A stretch of DNA of 64,000 bases from Pedobacter sp. MC2016-15 (GTDB taxonomy: Bacteria > Bacteroidota > Bacteroidia > Sphingobacteriales > Sphingobacteriaceae). Made by a program: the position numbers and the translations under genes. Where the stretch lies: assembly GCF_026239695.1 (NCBI RefSeq), contig NZ_JAPIVS010000001.1:496001-560000 (forward strand), given 5' to 3'. The notes under the pieces are model-generated. The model was not told the DNA's origin. It searched no databases and saw only the letters and a program-made list of their open reading frames with translations. The stretch's first letter is position 1, and every line of letters starts with the position of its first letter. This document shows positions 27,101 through 34,744 of this stretch, piece after piece.

Positions 27101-28104
27101 ACAGGGTCCTGTAAACTCAGCAATGTCAGAAAGGAAATACCCGTCATCAGCATCAGCAGTGGAAGAATCAGCTGGTCGGCCGCAGGAAAACGCACAGACA
27201 GCACCACATGCACCAGTACAAAACCAAACAGCAAAGCTCCTGCAATACACCAGAAATAGCGTGTGAATTCCGCAGGCGTACGCACAATCAATGCTCCCTC
27301 GTTTTTGAGGATATTGAAATCTCTTGAAGAGAGCAACCTGATCCTGTGACTTGCCTCAGTGAAATTCAGGGTCTTATGCCCACTTAATGCCTCCACGCCT
27401 TTCACCTGACCAAACTCGGCTCCAGGCTTCAGCGGGATCACCTCATAGGCTTCGCCCTCCGGCAGTCCCTTAAATTCATATTTCCCATCCTGATCCGTGC
27501 GCGCGTAAGCGGTAAATGGTCTGGCATCAATACTGTCAGCAGGAATAACGGTACTAAGCCTCAGTAGCACAGCTCCTACCAGGCCTTCTGTATTACTGAT
27601 CTTACCGTCAATTACACCCTCGCCCATGGCCATATCCTTTACCGATGGGATCGCAGGCGGAGCCACAATTTCCTGCTCAAAACGTTTTTCGTCCTCTCCG
27701 GTAAAACCCAGCAGAGCCCTGGATACGGCTACCCGCTTCTTGAAGGAGGCACCACCAAACTGTGCTGCCCGATCGGCAGAGATATAGTATTTTTTCTTAT
27801 TCAGATCCCCGATATTGCTAAACTTATCTTCCTGTTGCTTACTCGCAATTACCGACCGGACCATTTCAATGTCTGCCGGATCATCAAAGTAATAGCCTTT
27901 TGATAACATCGCTTTGATCGCATTTGCAGGATCTTCAGCGTTGAGGTTCACCACCGTTCCGTCGGCCAGGCCCTTATCCACATCCTTCATTCTGTCCTGC
28001 AATACCCCGCCCAGCTTGAAGAATCCAAATAGCAAAAGCATACCAACCAAAAGGATACTGATACGCTCCTGTATTCTGCCTGTGTTTTTCTTTTGATCCA
28101 TCAT
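24151..28104 (-). CDS. FtsW/RodA (SEDS) glycosyltransferase fused to penicillin-binding transpeptidase
   Basis: A 1317-residue membrane protein. A first membrane helix (about 14-32) is followed by a soluble region and a carboxypeptidase-like beta domain (about 160-250). Then come a multi-span SEDS region (about 280-760) with IQPSELVKY, GLTGQGPGKGFAKTIPEAHTDMI-type and LPFESYGGSS motifs, and an extracytoplasmic transpeptidase (about 790-1310). The latter has the three PBP motifs: STAK (near 1033), SNN (near 1088) and KTGT (near 1246). SEDS proteins polymerise glycan strands and class B PBPs crosslink them. Here both activities sit in one chain. The start overlaps the phosphatase stop (TAATG). 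Confidence 0.95.
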   Translation of the reverse strand: MMDQKKNTGRIQERISILLVGMLLLFGFFKLGGVLQDRMKDVDKGLADGTVVNLNAEDPANAIKAMLSKGYYFDDPADIEMVRSVIASKQQEDKFSNIGDLNKKKYYISADRAAQFGGASFKKRVAVSRALLGFTGEDEKRFEQEIVAPPAIPSVKDMAMGEGVIDGKISNTEGLVGAVLLRLSTVIPADSIDARPFTAYARTDQDGKYEFKGLPEGEAYEVIPLKPGAEFGQVKGVEALSGHKTLNFTEASHRIRLLSSRDFNILKNEGALIVRTPAEFTRYFWCIAGALLFGFVLVHVVLSVRFPAADQLILPLLMLMTGISFLTLLSLQDPVRDRFLVADFIIYLYLGIAAVFVLLAFQLRKFNADSGFYRLFVFGNRRDAANGWPWIILAIGLLLLTLLFGAGPEGSGVKVNLLGIQPSELVKYTVVLFLAGFFAMNEQFIAAYSSWKKRWSFFSFALLAILVTLLLFLMLGDLGPAIVICFTFIILFSFSRGDFMEMSAFVILYILVSWLLENVWLDALITFAVLALYHLIRKKPVSESAIMALLVMTAFLTIDKIPYLDKVVPGPVERLSDRKAIWQDAWDNEVYGGDQVANGLWAISSGGLTGQGPGKGFAKTIPEAHTDMILPAIGEDFGWIGIACVFGLFLIYLHRAIVIGRQTGTPFLFYCCAGIGVCTFVQFLLIAGGSVGALPLSGVSLPFESYGGSSLVINFVAAGFLLSASSVKGTEGQMRYITRQQDKNLVPALLASCVGVMLLLINVSRYSFDNKPWVVKPALVADRTGSRMFSYNPRIGILMKKLEAGNIYDRSGLLLATSDAKLVKKQQQQLREARGLTYDLDSARHRRVSRYYPFEEQLFFWTGDANTGVFSGGINGYFAEYEHAAELRGFRTPLRNYHLTASRYREDRFLPRGPKEMTVVKRDFSALSHILISGLDTAKIASFKKRNRDVKLSVDADLQSHLQSALAKNPAVQRNRVSVVVMSSATGDVMASAVYPLPPVKSWEQLTMSRTDQNKLAGWSTTSDLGFTLATQPGSTAKLLTAMAAFNKLGKAAAQQSYLVKANERIRSGGPEPDETGNIDMERAIVKSNNVYFIKLANQQHLAEPMGDLYLKTGMFLHGVGGYYYGRKTLDAEQEKRWFDMWRRTEFKSAYNPQNIYKNRATGISGMSWGQGELIATPAAVARLASAIANQGKLVPNRYVLKLNDSTVNSQEGIALAKDPAYAALLKQYMIEQSAGKTGVFGLAVAGKTGTPERMLKGKKVNDGWYVFFAPNPEAGAGYTVTCIRIEATKGSSEAVRLAAEVVIPLLVQKGYVKSIN

Positions 28105-29573
28105 TATTTCTTAGCCACTGAATCTGCCTGGAAAGCACGTTTAGAAACCCTTCCATTGACAAAAGAGTGGTCTGGGAATTCAAATAATACCTGCAGCGGG
28201 ACTTTACAATTGTTAAACTTTACGTTTTTCAGATCCAGCACATTTTTATGTGAAACGATACCGGTCTCAAAATGATCAAATACCAGCTGGTCGATGACAA
28301 TATATTTGCAGGAGGCGGATAAGATCAGCGCCGGACCTGCATAGGCAGAATCAGGTTGAAAGGTGATGTCTCCTTTAGTTTTGATCACAAGGGAGTCTTT
28401 ATTGATGGTAAGTGCCCTGCTTAGCCGTATAGGAGTTTTAAATAAATCTGCTGAAAGTACCAGCGTATCCCCTTTGAGTTTCGCCAGTGTATCACTGAGC
28501 ATCTTCTCCTGAGGATTTACGGCTATCGCCGGAACGGTAGTCAGGGTACCGGAGGATTTCAATTTTACCGGAGGGTTTGTAATAAATAACCAGGCTGTGC
28601 TGATCAGCAGTACCGCGCAGAGTACCGACAAAATCATGATCAGCGGTTTATTCGTTTGAGGTTCCACAGTCTTGGCCGGGCTTTTTGCCGGTTCAGTAAA
28701 TCCGCTGAAATTCTCCGCAGCCGCTACAGGAATAACTGGTTCCGGAATCGTTTTTACGACAGGTTTTTCGGTGTTACTCTGCGAAAATAAATCTGCTGCT
28801 GGTCGTGAAACAGGGTGTGCTACCGGTGCTTTATCATTTTTAGCCAGCACCACAGTGATATTATCATTTCCTCCCGCAGCATTTGCTGCTGCAATGAGTT
28901 TTTCAGCCCTTACTTTGAGCGAACCCGTGCCAGCCAGCACTTTGCTGATGACCTCGCGGTTGATCATATCTGTAAGCCCATCGCTGCATACTAGAACCAG
29001 GTCTCCCGGCAAAAAGGGCGAAGAGCCCGTTTCAAAGTAATTTTCAGACATTTCTTCCTGATTGCTCAGGCCCAATGCCTGATTGATGACATTACGCTGG
29101 GGATGCTGCATTGCCGCCTCCTCTGTAATCCTTCCGGAATCTTCAAGAAATCCTACGGGCGACTGATCACTTGATAGTTTTATCAGCGTATTATCCCTGA
29201 ACAGGTATAACCGCGTATCACCCACGTGAATGTAATGCAACTGGTTATTCAGCCGGTCGATCACCGCTACCGTAGCCACACAGGCCATTGCCGATAGCTT
29301 GCTGTCTTGCAGTTTCCTGGCAAAGATCTCCTCATTGGCGAGGTTGAAGGCTATTTCAAGTTGTGTAAGTATATCAGCACCGATCGCATTTAACTCGGAC
29401 AGAACTACTTCTTTTGTTAATGCTGCAGCAAATTCTCCCCCTTCATAACCGCCAACACCATCAATCACGCCCGCAATCATAAACTGGCCGTTCATCACCT
29501 CAGCAGCAATGAAAACATCCTCATTATTATCCCGTATTTTACCGGTATCTGTAATGCCAAATAAATAGTTCAT
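28104..29573 (-). CDS. PP2C-type Ser/Thr protein phosphatase with membrane helix and extracytoplasmic domain
   Basis: A 489-residue protein. Residues 1-245 are a PP2C (PPM) phosphatase with the metal-binding motifs RDNNED (14-19), DGVGG (38-42), GDTR, CSDGLTDM and GGNDNITVV. A Pro/Ala-rich linker leads to one transmembrane helix near residues 305-328. The outer part has repeating short beta strands (DSLVIKTKGDITF, YIVIDQLVFDHF) that suggest a small right-handed beta-helix. It should reverse the action of the kinase in the same operon. This arrangement matches PstP of Actinobacteria, which also has an extracytoplasmic tail. It overlaps the next gene by one base. Confidence 0.93.
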   Translation of the reverse strand: MNYLFGITDTGKIRDNNEDVFIAAEVMNGQFMIAGVIDGVGGYEGGEFAAALTKEVVLSELNAIGADILTQLEIAFNLANEEIFARKLQDSKLSAMACVATVAVIDRLNNQLHYIHVGDTRLYLFRDNTLIKLSSDQSPVGFLEDSGRITEEAAMQHPQRNVINQALGLSNQEEMSENYFETGSSPFLPGDLVLVCSDGLTDMINREVISKVLAGTGSLKVRAEKLIAAANAAGGNDNITVVLAKNDKAPVAHPVSRPAADLFSQSNTEKPVVKTIPEPVIPVAAAENFSGFTEPAKSPAKTVEPQTNKPLIMILSVLCAVLLISTAWLFITNPPVKLKSSGTLTTVPAIAVNPQEKMLSDTLAKLKGDTLVLSADLFKTPIRLSRALTINKDSLVIKTKGDITFQPDSAYAGPALILSASCKYIVIDQLVFDHFETGIVSHKNVLDLKNVKFNNCKVPLQVLFEFPDHSFVNGRVSKRAFQADSVAKK

Positions 29574-29576
29574 CGC

Positions 29577-30539
29577 TTAAGGTTTAAAAATATTTATGCC
29601 AATAATGCCGTTCAGCAGGATTCTCGAGTTAAAGGGCAGCTCTATCCATTCCGGTGCAGCTATCTCACTTCGAGGCACTTCCAATTCATTTACTATCGTT
29701 TTTTCGCCGAAAGATGCGAGATAAAACTTTGCGTCCGACTGATCATAAAGGATCTTGAGGTGCGGCGTATTCACCCAGTCAGAGGGGATCACGAAAATAT
29801 GTGGCTCATTCCTGCTGTCATCCTTTCCGGAAACCACAATCTGTTCGTCTTTCATGAGAAATTCTACCTTTTTACCTCTGAAATTCTGGTCCGGAAGAAT
29901 CGTTTCCAGCCGCGCATATCCTTTGTGTGCGGCCTTGCCTTTTGGAACTCCCCCCTGATCTGCTTCTGTCCCGGCTTGCAGATCAAAAGGCATTTCATAA
30001 TATCCTTCACTGTAATACGTAAATCCGCTCAGAATTTCCTGATTCACATCCAGCGTCTCGGCTACCCCCGTCTGGCGCGGAATAAAAGTTACCCGCAGGT
30101 TTTCATTCTTCTGCGTGCTCCCCGGTAAAAGCTTCCCGATAAAGCCCTTGTCGCCCCGTTCATAATCAGGATGAGAAACCAGTCTGAACACCCATTTGGA
30201 GCTGGAGGGTTCTACAGTTTTTCCAGATTTCCGGTATTCATTGAGCAGCTCATAAAACTGCTTCACAGATTCATGCACGATAATGCCAAACAGTCCCTGT
30301 TTATGTGCCAGGAACTCTTTATAATCTTCCTCGTTAAAACAGATGATAAATTCGTGATAAAAAACAATGCGATTAGCAAAGGAAAGCTCAGCGACAGATT
30401 CCCTGAACTTCTCAATGATATACTTATAAACTTCGTCAGGGGTTAAAGCTTTAGCCACCTGTTTCTTCTGTGTTTTTTCTGAAGGAAGGAAAAAGTCCTG
30501 AAGACCAGATTTCTTCCAAAATGTCGGTTTTTCTGCCAT
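29577..30539 (-). CDS. FhaA-like protein (DUF3662-like N-terminus, degenerate FHA-like C-terminus)
   Basis: A 320-residue soluble protein between the kinase and phosphatase genes (gaps of 10 and 3 bases). Residues ~35-135 follow the pattern of the FhaA N-terminal domain: a helix with FRESVAELSF, then FANRIVFYHEFIICFNEEDY, a helical stretch and WVFRLVSHPDY. The last ~100 residues read like an FHA fold (FVIPSDWV, FYLASFGEKTIVNE, IELPFNSRILLNG), but the canonical Ser-x-x-His is absent. The assignment rests on pattern only and is the least certain of the group. A role as an adaptor for phosphorylated wall-synthesis proteins is inferred. Confidence 0.6.
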   Translation of the reverse strand: MAEKPTFWKKSGLQDFFLPSEKTQKKQVAKALTPDEVYKYIIEKFRESVAELSFANRIVFYHEFIICFNEEDYKEFLAHKQGLFGIIVHESVKQFYELLNEYRKSGKTVEPSSSKWVFRLVSHPDYERGDKGFIGKLLPGSTQKNENLRVTFIPRQTGVAETLDVNQEILSGFTYYSEGYYEMPFDLQAGTEADQGGVPKGKAAHKGYARLETILPDQNFRGKKVEFLMKDEQIVVSGKDDSRNEPHIFVIPSDWVNTPHLKILYDQSDAKFYLASFGEKTIVNELEVPRSEIAAPEWIELPFNSRILLNGIIGINIFKP

Positions 30540-30549
30540 GTGGTTCTGT

Positions 30550-31929
30550 CTAAAAATTTACCGTTGTATCCAGGTCCATCACTGTAGTGTCGGGTTGTGT
30601 TTGCGGAACAGGCTTTAGCTGGGGCACCTCCCTGTTTTCGCCTTCGTAATACCCCCTGTCAATCGTATCCGTACCGCTGGAATCCTTCTTCTTATCCCAG
30701 GCGTAACCTTTGCGACCAGCTTTTTCTGTAGTATCCGGTTTAACGATCTGATCGGCACGGGATCTTCTCAACGGTTCCTCCGGGGTTCTGAATACCAGAA
30801 AATAACTGAGAAAAGCAGTCATCAGCACCACGCTCATGACCAGCACAAAAAAAACAGGTTTGGAGATTACCACCACACCAGTATCAGGTTCTTTGGTTTT
30901 TCCCTCATTTTCCTGGTAATTCAGCAGCAGTGTCTGCAGCCTTTCATTTTCCATCTGCAGGAGAGAAGTATCAGCATAGCCGCCTGTACTCGTTCCGGAT
31001 CCGGCACTGCCGCTTCCGGTTTCGGCAATGCTGCTCTGCACAATTGCTTCCTGTAGTTTCAGTCCGTCGGCATACCTGTTCTGGGGCAGCTTTTCGAGGC
31101 AACGACTGATCACGTTCAGCAGCCAACCCGGCACCTGCATCTCGTGCTGTCGTTTAGCCTCATTCCAGCTCTCCGGCTGATTGTGTTTGCGCAACTTCAG
31201 GATATCAGGTACGGCGAGTTCCAGATGTCCCACCAGCACTTCATTACGTGATTTTTGTCCGTTATCCGTTAATAGAAAAGGTACTTGCCCGGCCAGCAGT
31301 TCGTACAGGATCACCCCGTAGCTGTAGATATCCGTTTCAAACAACATCTGCCCTTCACTCTGTTCAGGCGCCATAAATTCTATCGCCCCGGCATGCCTGA
31401 TGCTCGTCCTCCGCTGTTCATCGGACATCGCCGACAAGCCAAAATCCAGCAGTACATAATTGCCGGTATGGATATTAAATTTGACGTTGTTACTCTTGAT
31501 ATCACCATGTTTTACGCTTAGCTTATGGCAATGTGCCAGTGCATTTGCGAGGTGATCGGCCACTTTGATGACCTCTTTAATGGAGAAAATCTGGTCATGA
31601 GGCTCCTTCAGCAGCTCCTCCAGATCGGGCCCTTCAATGTATTCCATCTCAATAAATGGAAAGGAACCACTCTCGGTGATGCCGGAATTGAGGATCTTCA
31701 CCACATTGGGATTGGGCTCCTCATTTACCTTCTTTAGTTTTTCCACCTCGTTCTGGAAACTCCTGAAGTTCTTATCCTCAGTGTTTTCCATATGAACTGG
31801 TGTAGGCAGCAGTTTCACTGCCGAGATGATCGGACCAAAACGCCTTCCCTTATATACAGAGCCCTGTCCTCCCGTGCGCAATGCACCCATGTTTTCCAGG
31901 CCTTCGGTAATTGTAAATACTTTACTCAT
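30550..31929 (-). CDS. Membrane-anchored Ser/Thr protein kinase (non-RD)
   Basis: A 459-residue Hanks-type kinase. The kinase domain (about 12-295) has the glycine loop RTGGQGSVYKG (18-28), the ATP-binding Lys39 in AVKLL, a catalytic loop HGDIKSNN (141-148) with Asp143, the DFG motif (162-164) and APE (187-189). Arg of the usual HRD is Gly, so it is a non-RD kinase. A Gly/Ser-rich linker and coiled stretch precede one membrane helix (358-380). The outer tail of about 80 residues is charged and disordered, without PASTA repeats. It begins the seven-gene run and probably phosphorylates partners encoded in it. Confidence 0.92.
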   Translation of the reverse strand: MSKVFTITEGLENMGALRTGGQGSVYKGRRFGPIISAVKLLPTPVHMENTEDKNFRSFQNEVEKLKKVNEEPNPNVVKILNSGITESGSFPFIEMEYIEGPDLEELLKEPHDQIFSIKEVIKVADHLANALAHCHKLSVKHGDIKSNNVKFNIHTGNYVLLDFGLSAMSDEQRRTSIRHAGAIEFMAPEQSEGQMLFETDIYSYGVILYELLAGQVPFLLTDNGQKSRNEVLVGHLELAVPDILKLRKHNQPESWNEAKRQHEMQVPGWLLNVISRCLEKLPQNRYADGLKLQEAIVQSSIAETGSGSAGSGTSTGGYADTSLLQMENERLQTLLLNYQENEGKTKEPDTGVVVISKPVFFVLVMSVVLMTAFLSYFLVFRTPEEPLRRSRADQIVKPDTTEKAGRKGYAWDKKKDSSGTDTIDRGYYEGENREVPQLKPVPQTQPDTTVMDLDTTVNF

Positions 31930-32046
31930 TTAAGCTAATTCTACACTGTATGTCGGCAATCATCCTACAATTATAGTTCCAAGGATCGATAAATGCAGGA
32001 TCGTACTAATTTATTAAATTAATAGCTATGCAGTGTAAAAGAATGC

Positions 32047-34644
32047 TTACATCGTATAAGTGAAAGTAGTATAATAAAAGCCTCCGATCGACGGTCCTCC
32101 CAGATAAGAGTAGTAATACTTGTTGAACACATTGGAGCCCCCTACTTTAATATTGAGCTTATGCCTGAAGAGGTCATAATTTACCTGTGCATCCGTATTG
32201 CCATAATGTTTCACCGTGCCGTTTACCAGGAAGGTCTGCGAATAGTAGCTGCTCTGGTATTTGTAGGATACGTTAAAACCCAGGCGTCCAAAAAGCCTAT
32301 CCCCGCCAAAAGACACATTATAAATCCACTCAGGAGTATTGAAACCATCTTCCAGTCCGTCATTATTGGTCGTTCTGTCCAGCTTTGAATAAGTGACATT
32401 ACCTCCAACAGTATACTTTTGCAGCATCCGGTATGAAAGCCCGAAGCTTCCGCCGTAGTTATAAACCGTGCTCTGTGAGTTTGTCCATACCCTGTATCTG
32501 CTTTGTGTAGCTCTGCTATTCAGTGCCAGGGGGATCGAATCCGGAGCCGTTGTATTGGGCACACTCATTTCCACCTGTGCGATAAAGTTCTCATACTTGT
32601 TGTAATAAAAATCTGCATCAAGTTTCAGGTTGCGGTCCAGGAACAACGATTTATAGCCGATCTCAAAAGAGTTGATATGTTCCGGTTTGATATAATCGTA
32701 ATAGTTTTTCACCAAACGGGTTTTGTTATTTTCAATCGCAGCGCTGGTCGTCATGCCCGCATTAAAGTCCCTCGTCACAGCTGCCTGAAAAGCATCTATG
32801 GAATTTTTCAGGTAACTGTTTTCCAGCACCCCATTAGATAAGATTTTCAGTCCGCCGATCCGTTTCACACCACCGCTGTTCACATTTGAAAACGCTTCGA
32901 AGATGCTCGGGAACCTGTAGCCACTTTGGAAAGACACCCTTATATTATGCTCTTCCACAGGCGAATAAACTGCCGTGAAACGGGGATTAAATTTGGTACT
33001 GAAATAATCATTCTTGTCTGCCCTCAGGGTAGCCGTAAGTCGTAATTTATTTTCCAGGAACTCCCTGCCAACCTGAATAAATCCACCGGTTTTGCCATAA
33101 GAAAACGTTTTTCCGGTTTTTGCAGGATCAGGGTTGATAAAATAATTGCCGTCAGGCTGGATAAAATAACTGCGGTGGTCGAAACCTGCCTGCAGGTCCA
33201 ACCCTGTGTTGCGCTTGAAGTTGGTTCCGATCAGCTTTGAGATATCTGCCTGACCTTCAACATGCAGCATCTGGTCTTTTACACGTAATGCAGATCCGAT
33301 ATCCCAGTTATTGATCTCTGACAGTTCTGCGAGTTTACTGTCGAATCCAGGCGTCCCCGGCTGCAACCTGCCCCTATCGGCCAACTGACGTGCGGCTGCC
33401 AAAGCATCCGGTACTGCACTGCCTGCCAGCCGCGACTGGTTAAAACCGTTGGTAAAGTCTGTATACCACTGGTTGTCGGATTTAAAGGCTTTATCCTGAT
33501 TCTCCGCTGCTGAGCGCAGGTTATAAGATTTACCTGTATTTTCCGTAGTAATATAAGCGCTGGCGCGGAAGATATCATTCTTAAATGTCAGTGCATGTTG
33601 CTGCAGCAGGTAGTCCTGCAACCTGAAGCGATTGGATCGCTGATAGATATTATCAAGATCAGCAAAACGATAGGTATAACTCAGCAGCGCTTTCGGGCTC
33701 AGCTTATACGCCAGTGTAAAATCCGCTTTCACATTCTGCAGGTGGTAATCTGCTACTTCCTTTTCGTAATAGCCGGTTCGTGCAACCACATACTGCCTTC
33801 CCCCCAGTGCAACTGTTCTGCGGTTAGACGATTCATTGCCATAGCCACTTACAGGATCGTAGGCCGGACTTGCCGGGCCGCCGCCAATTCCGGCTGTAGC
33901 ATTTGCATTCGGGTTCAGGTCTGTCCTGTCATCGGCGATCCAGTCGTAACCCCTTGTAAAAGTTCCGTTCACCTTAAATGCCAGTCGCTCGTTGATCTTG
34001 TGGGCAATCCTGACACTGGTTTCATTAAACAACTTCGCCGACGTCCCTCCCGGATCGTTCACATGGTTAAGCCCCACTTTCTGCTGTATACTTACCCCTT
34101 GGCTGGTAAAAGGATCTTTGGTCATGAAATTAGCCAGACCATTGATCGCGTTGAGTCCGTACAAAGCCGAGGCTGTTCCGGGAATGATTTCTACATGTTC
34201 GATATCCAGATCACTGGGGCCCATCGCATTCCCTATTGGCGCACCAATATGGGGTGCCTGGTTGTCGATGCCATCTACCATCTGCGTAAATCTGACATTG
34301 GTAGTATTGGCAAAACCGCGGGTATTCAGAATCCTGAACCCCAGACTCGGCGTGATCATTTGTACCCCTTTGATATTTTCCAGGGCATCAAAAAACGATG
34401 GTGCAGCCGACAATTTGAAGGCGGCAGTATCTGCACGTTCGATACTTACAGGCGAGCGTAAAATGCTTTCCTCCGTTCTGGAGGCGGTAATGACCACTTC
34501 CGAAAGCCGGTGCAGGGTATCCTGAACTTTTACAGTTTTTTTTACTGTGGTCTTGGTAGTATCGCTATGCTGCGCCAGCACCGATGCCGGGTCAAAAAAA
34601 ATAAAAGCTAGCGGGAAGATAATCAGAAGTACTTGTTTTTTCAT
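32047..34644 (-). CDS. TonB-dependent outer-membrane receptor (metal or siderophore type)
   Basis: An 865-residue TonB-dependent receptor. A signal peptide (to about residue 24, SVLAQ) is followed by a TonB box-like region LSEVVITASR, a plug with RILNTRGFANTTN and VEIIPGTASALYG, and a long beta-barrel ending in a terminal aromatic strand (YYTTFTYTM). It lacks the carboxypeptidase-like domain and SusD partner of glycan transporters, so a metal chelate or similar small ligand is likelier. The adjacent ModE-like regulator and the palindrome before its start suggest molybdate- or tungstate-responsive expression. The ligand itself is not known. Confidence 0.9.
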   Translation of the reverse strand: MKKQVLLIIFPLAFIFFDPASVLAQHSDTTKTTVKKTVKVQDTLHRLSEVVITASRTEESILRSPVSIERADTAAFKLSAAPSFFDALENIKGVQMITPSLGFRILNTRGFANTTNVRFTQMVDGIDNQAPHIGAPIGNAMGPSDLDIEHVEIIPGTASALYGLNAINGLANFMTKDPFTSQGVSIQQKVGLNHVNDPGGTSAKLFNETSVRIAHKINERLAFKVNGTFTRGYDWIADDRTDLNPNANATAGIGGGPASPAYDPVSGYGNESSNRRTVALGGRQYVVARTGYYEKEVADYHLQNVKADFTLAYKLSPKALLSYTYRFADLDNIYQRSNRFRLQDYLLQQHALTFKNDIFRASAYITTENTGKSYNLRSAAENQDKAFKSDNQWYTDFTNGFNQSRLAGSAVPDALAAARQLADRGRLQPGTPGFDSKLAELSEINNWDIGSALRVKDQMLHVEGQADISKLIGTNFKRNTGLDLQAGFDHRSYFIQPDGNYFINPDPAKTGKTFSYGKTGGFIQVGREFLENKLRLTATLRADKNDYFSTKFNPRFTAVYSPVEEHNIRVSFQSGYRFPSIFEAFSNVNSGGVKRIGGLKILSNGVLENSYLKNSIDAFQAAVTRDFNAGMTTSAAIENNKTRLVKNYYDYIKPEHINSFEIGYKSLFLDRNLKLDADFYYNKYENFIAQVEMSVPNTTAPDSIPLALNSRATQSRYRVWTNSQSTVYNYGGSFGLSYRMLQKYTVGGNVTYSKLDRTTNNDGLEDGFNTPEWIYNVSFGGDRLFGRLGFNVSYKYQSSYYSQTFLVNGTVKHYGNTDAQVNYDLFRHKLNIKVGGSNVFNKYYYSYLGGPSIGGFYYTTFTYTM

Positions 34645-34650
34645 AGGATC

Positions 34651-34676
34651 TCGTTATACACAAAAGTGAATAACGA
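34651..34676. promoter_or_regulatory. ModE-box-like operator upstream of the TonB receptor gene
   Basis: A near-perfect 26-bp palindrome: outer arms TCGTTAT (34651-34657) and ATAACGA (34670-34676), inner arms CAC and GTG, one mismatched pair between them and an AAAA centre. The outer arms match the half-sites I know for E. coli ModE operators (CGTTAT/ATAACG). It ends 6 bases before the receptor ATG and covers a -7-like CACTTTTG on the minus strand, as expected for a repressor site. Confidence 0.7.
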
Positions 34677-34744
34677 AGATCTGTATATTGTTTGAATTAT
34701 CTGAGAAAATAAGATGCCCAATATCTACTGTATGTAATTTTTGA

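Noticed and set aside
31941..32037. TACACTG and CAGTGTA arms in the gap between the kinase and TonB receptor genes
   Set aside because: The arms are only 7 bp and about 80 bases apart, with no T run or further pairing; not convincing as terminator or operator.
33595..34461. Plus-strand ORF of 288 codons opposite the TonB receptor gene
   Set aside because: It is fully antisense to a strong receptor gene, has no recognisable domain, and reads like reverse-frame composition (Cys/Arg/Ile-rich, no motif).
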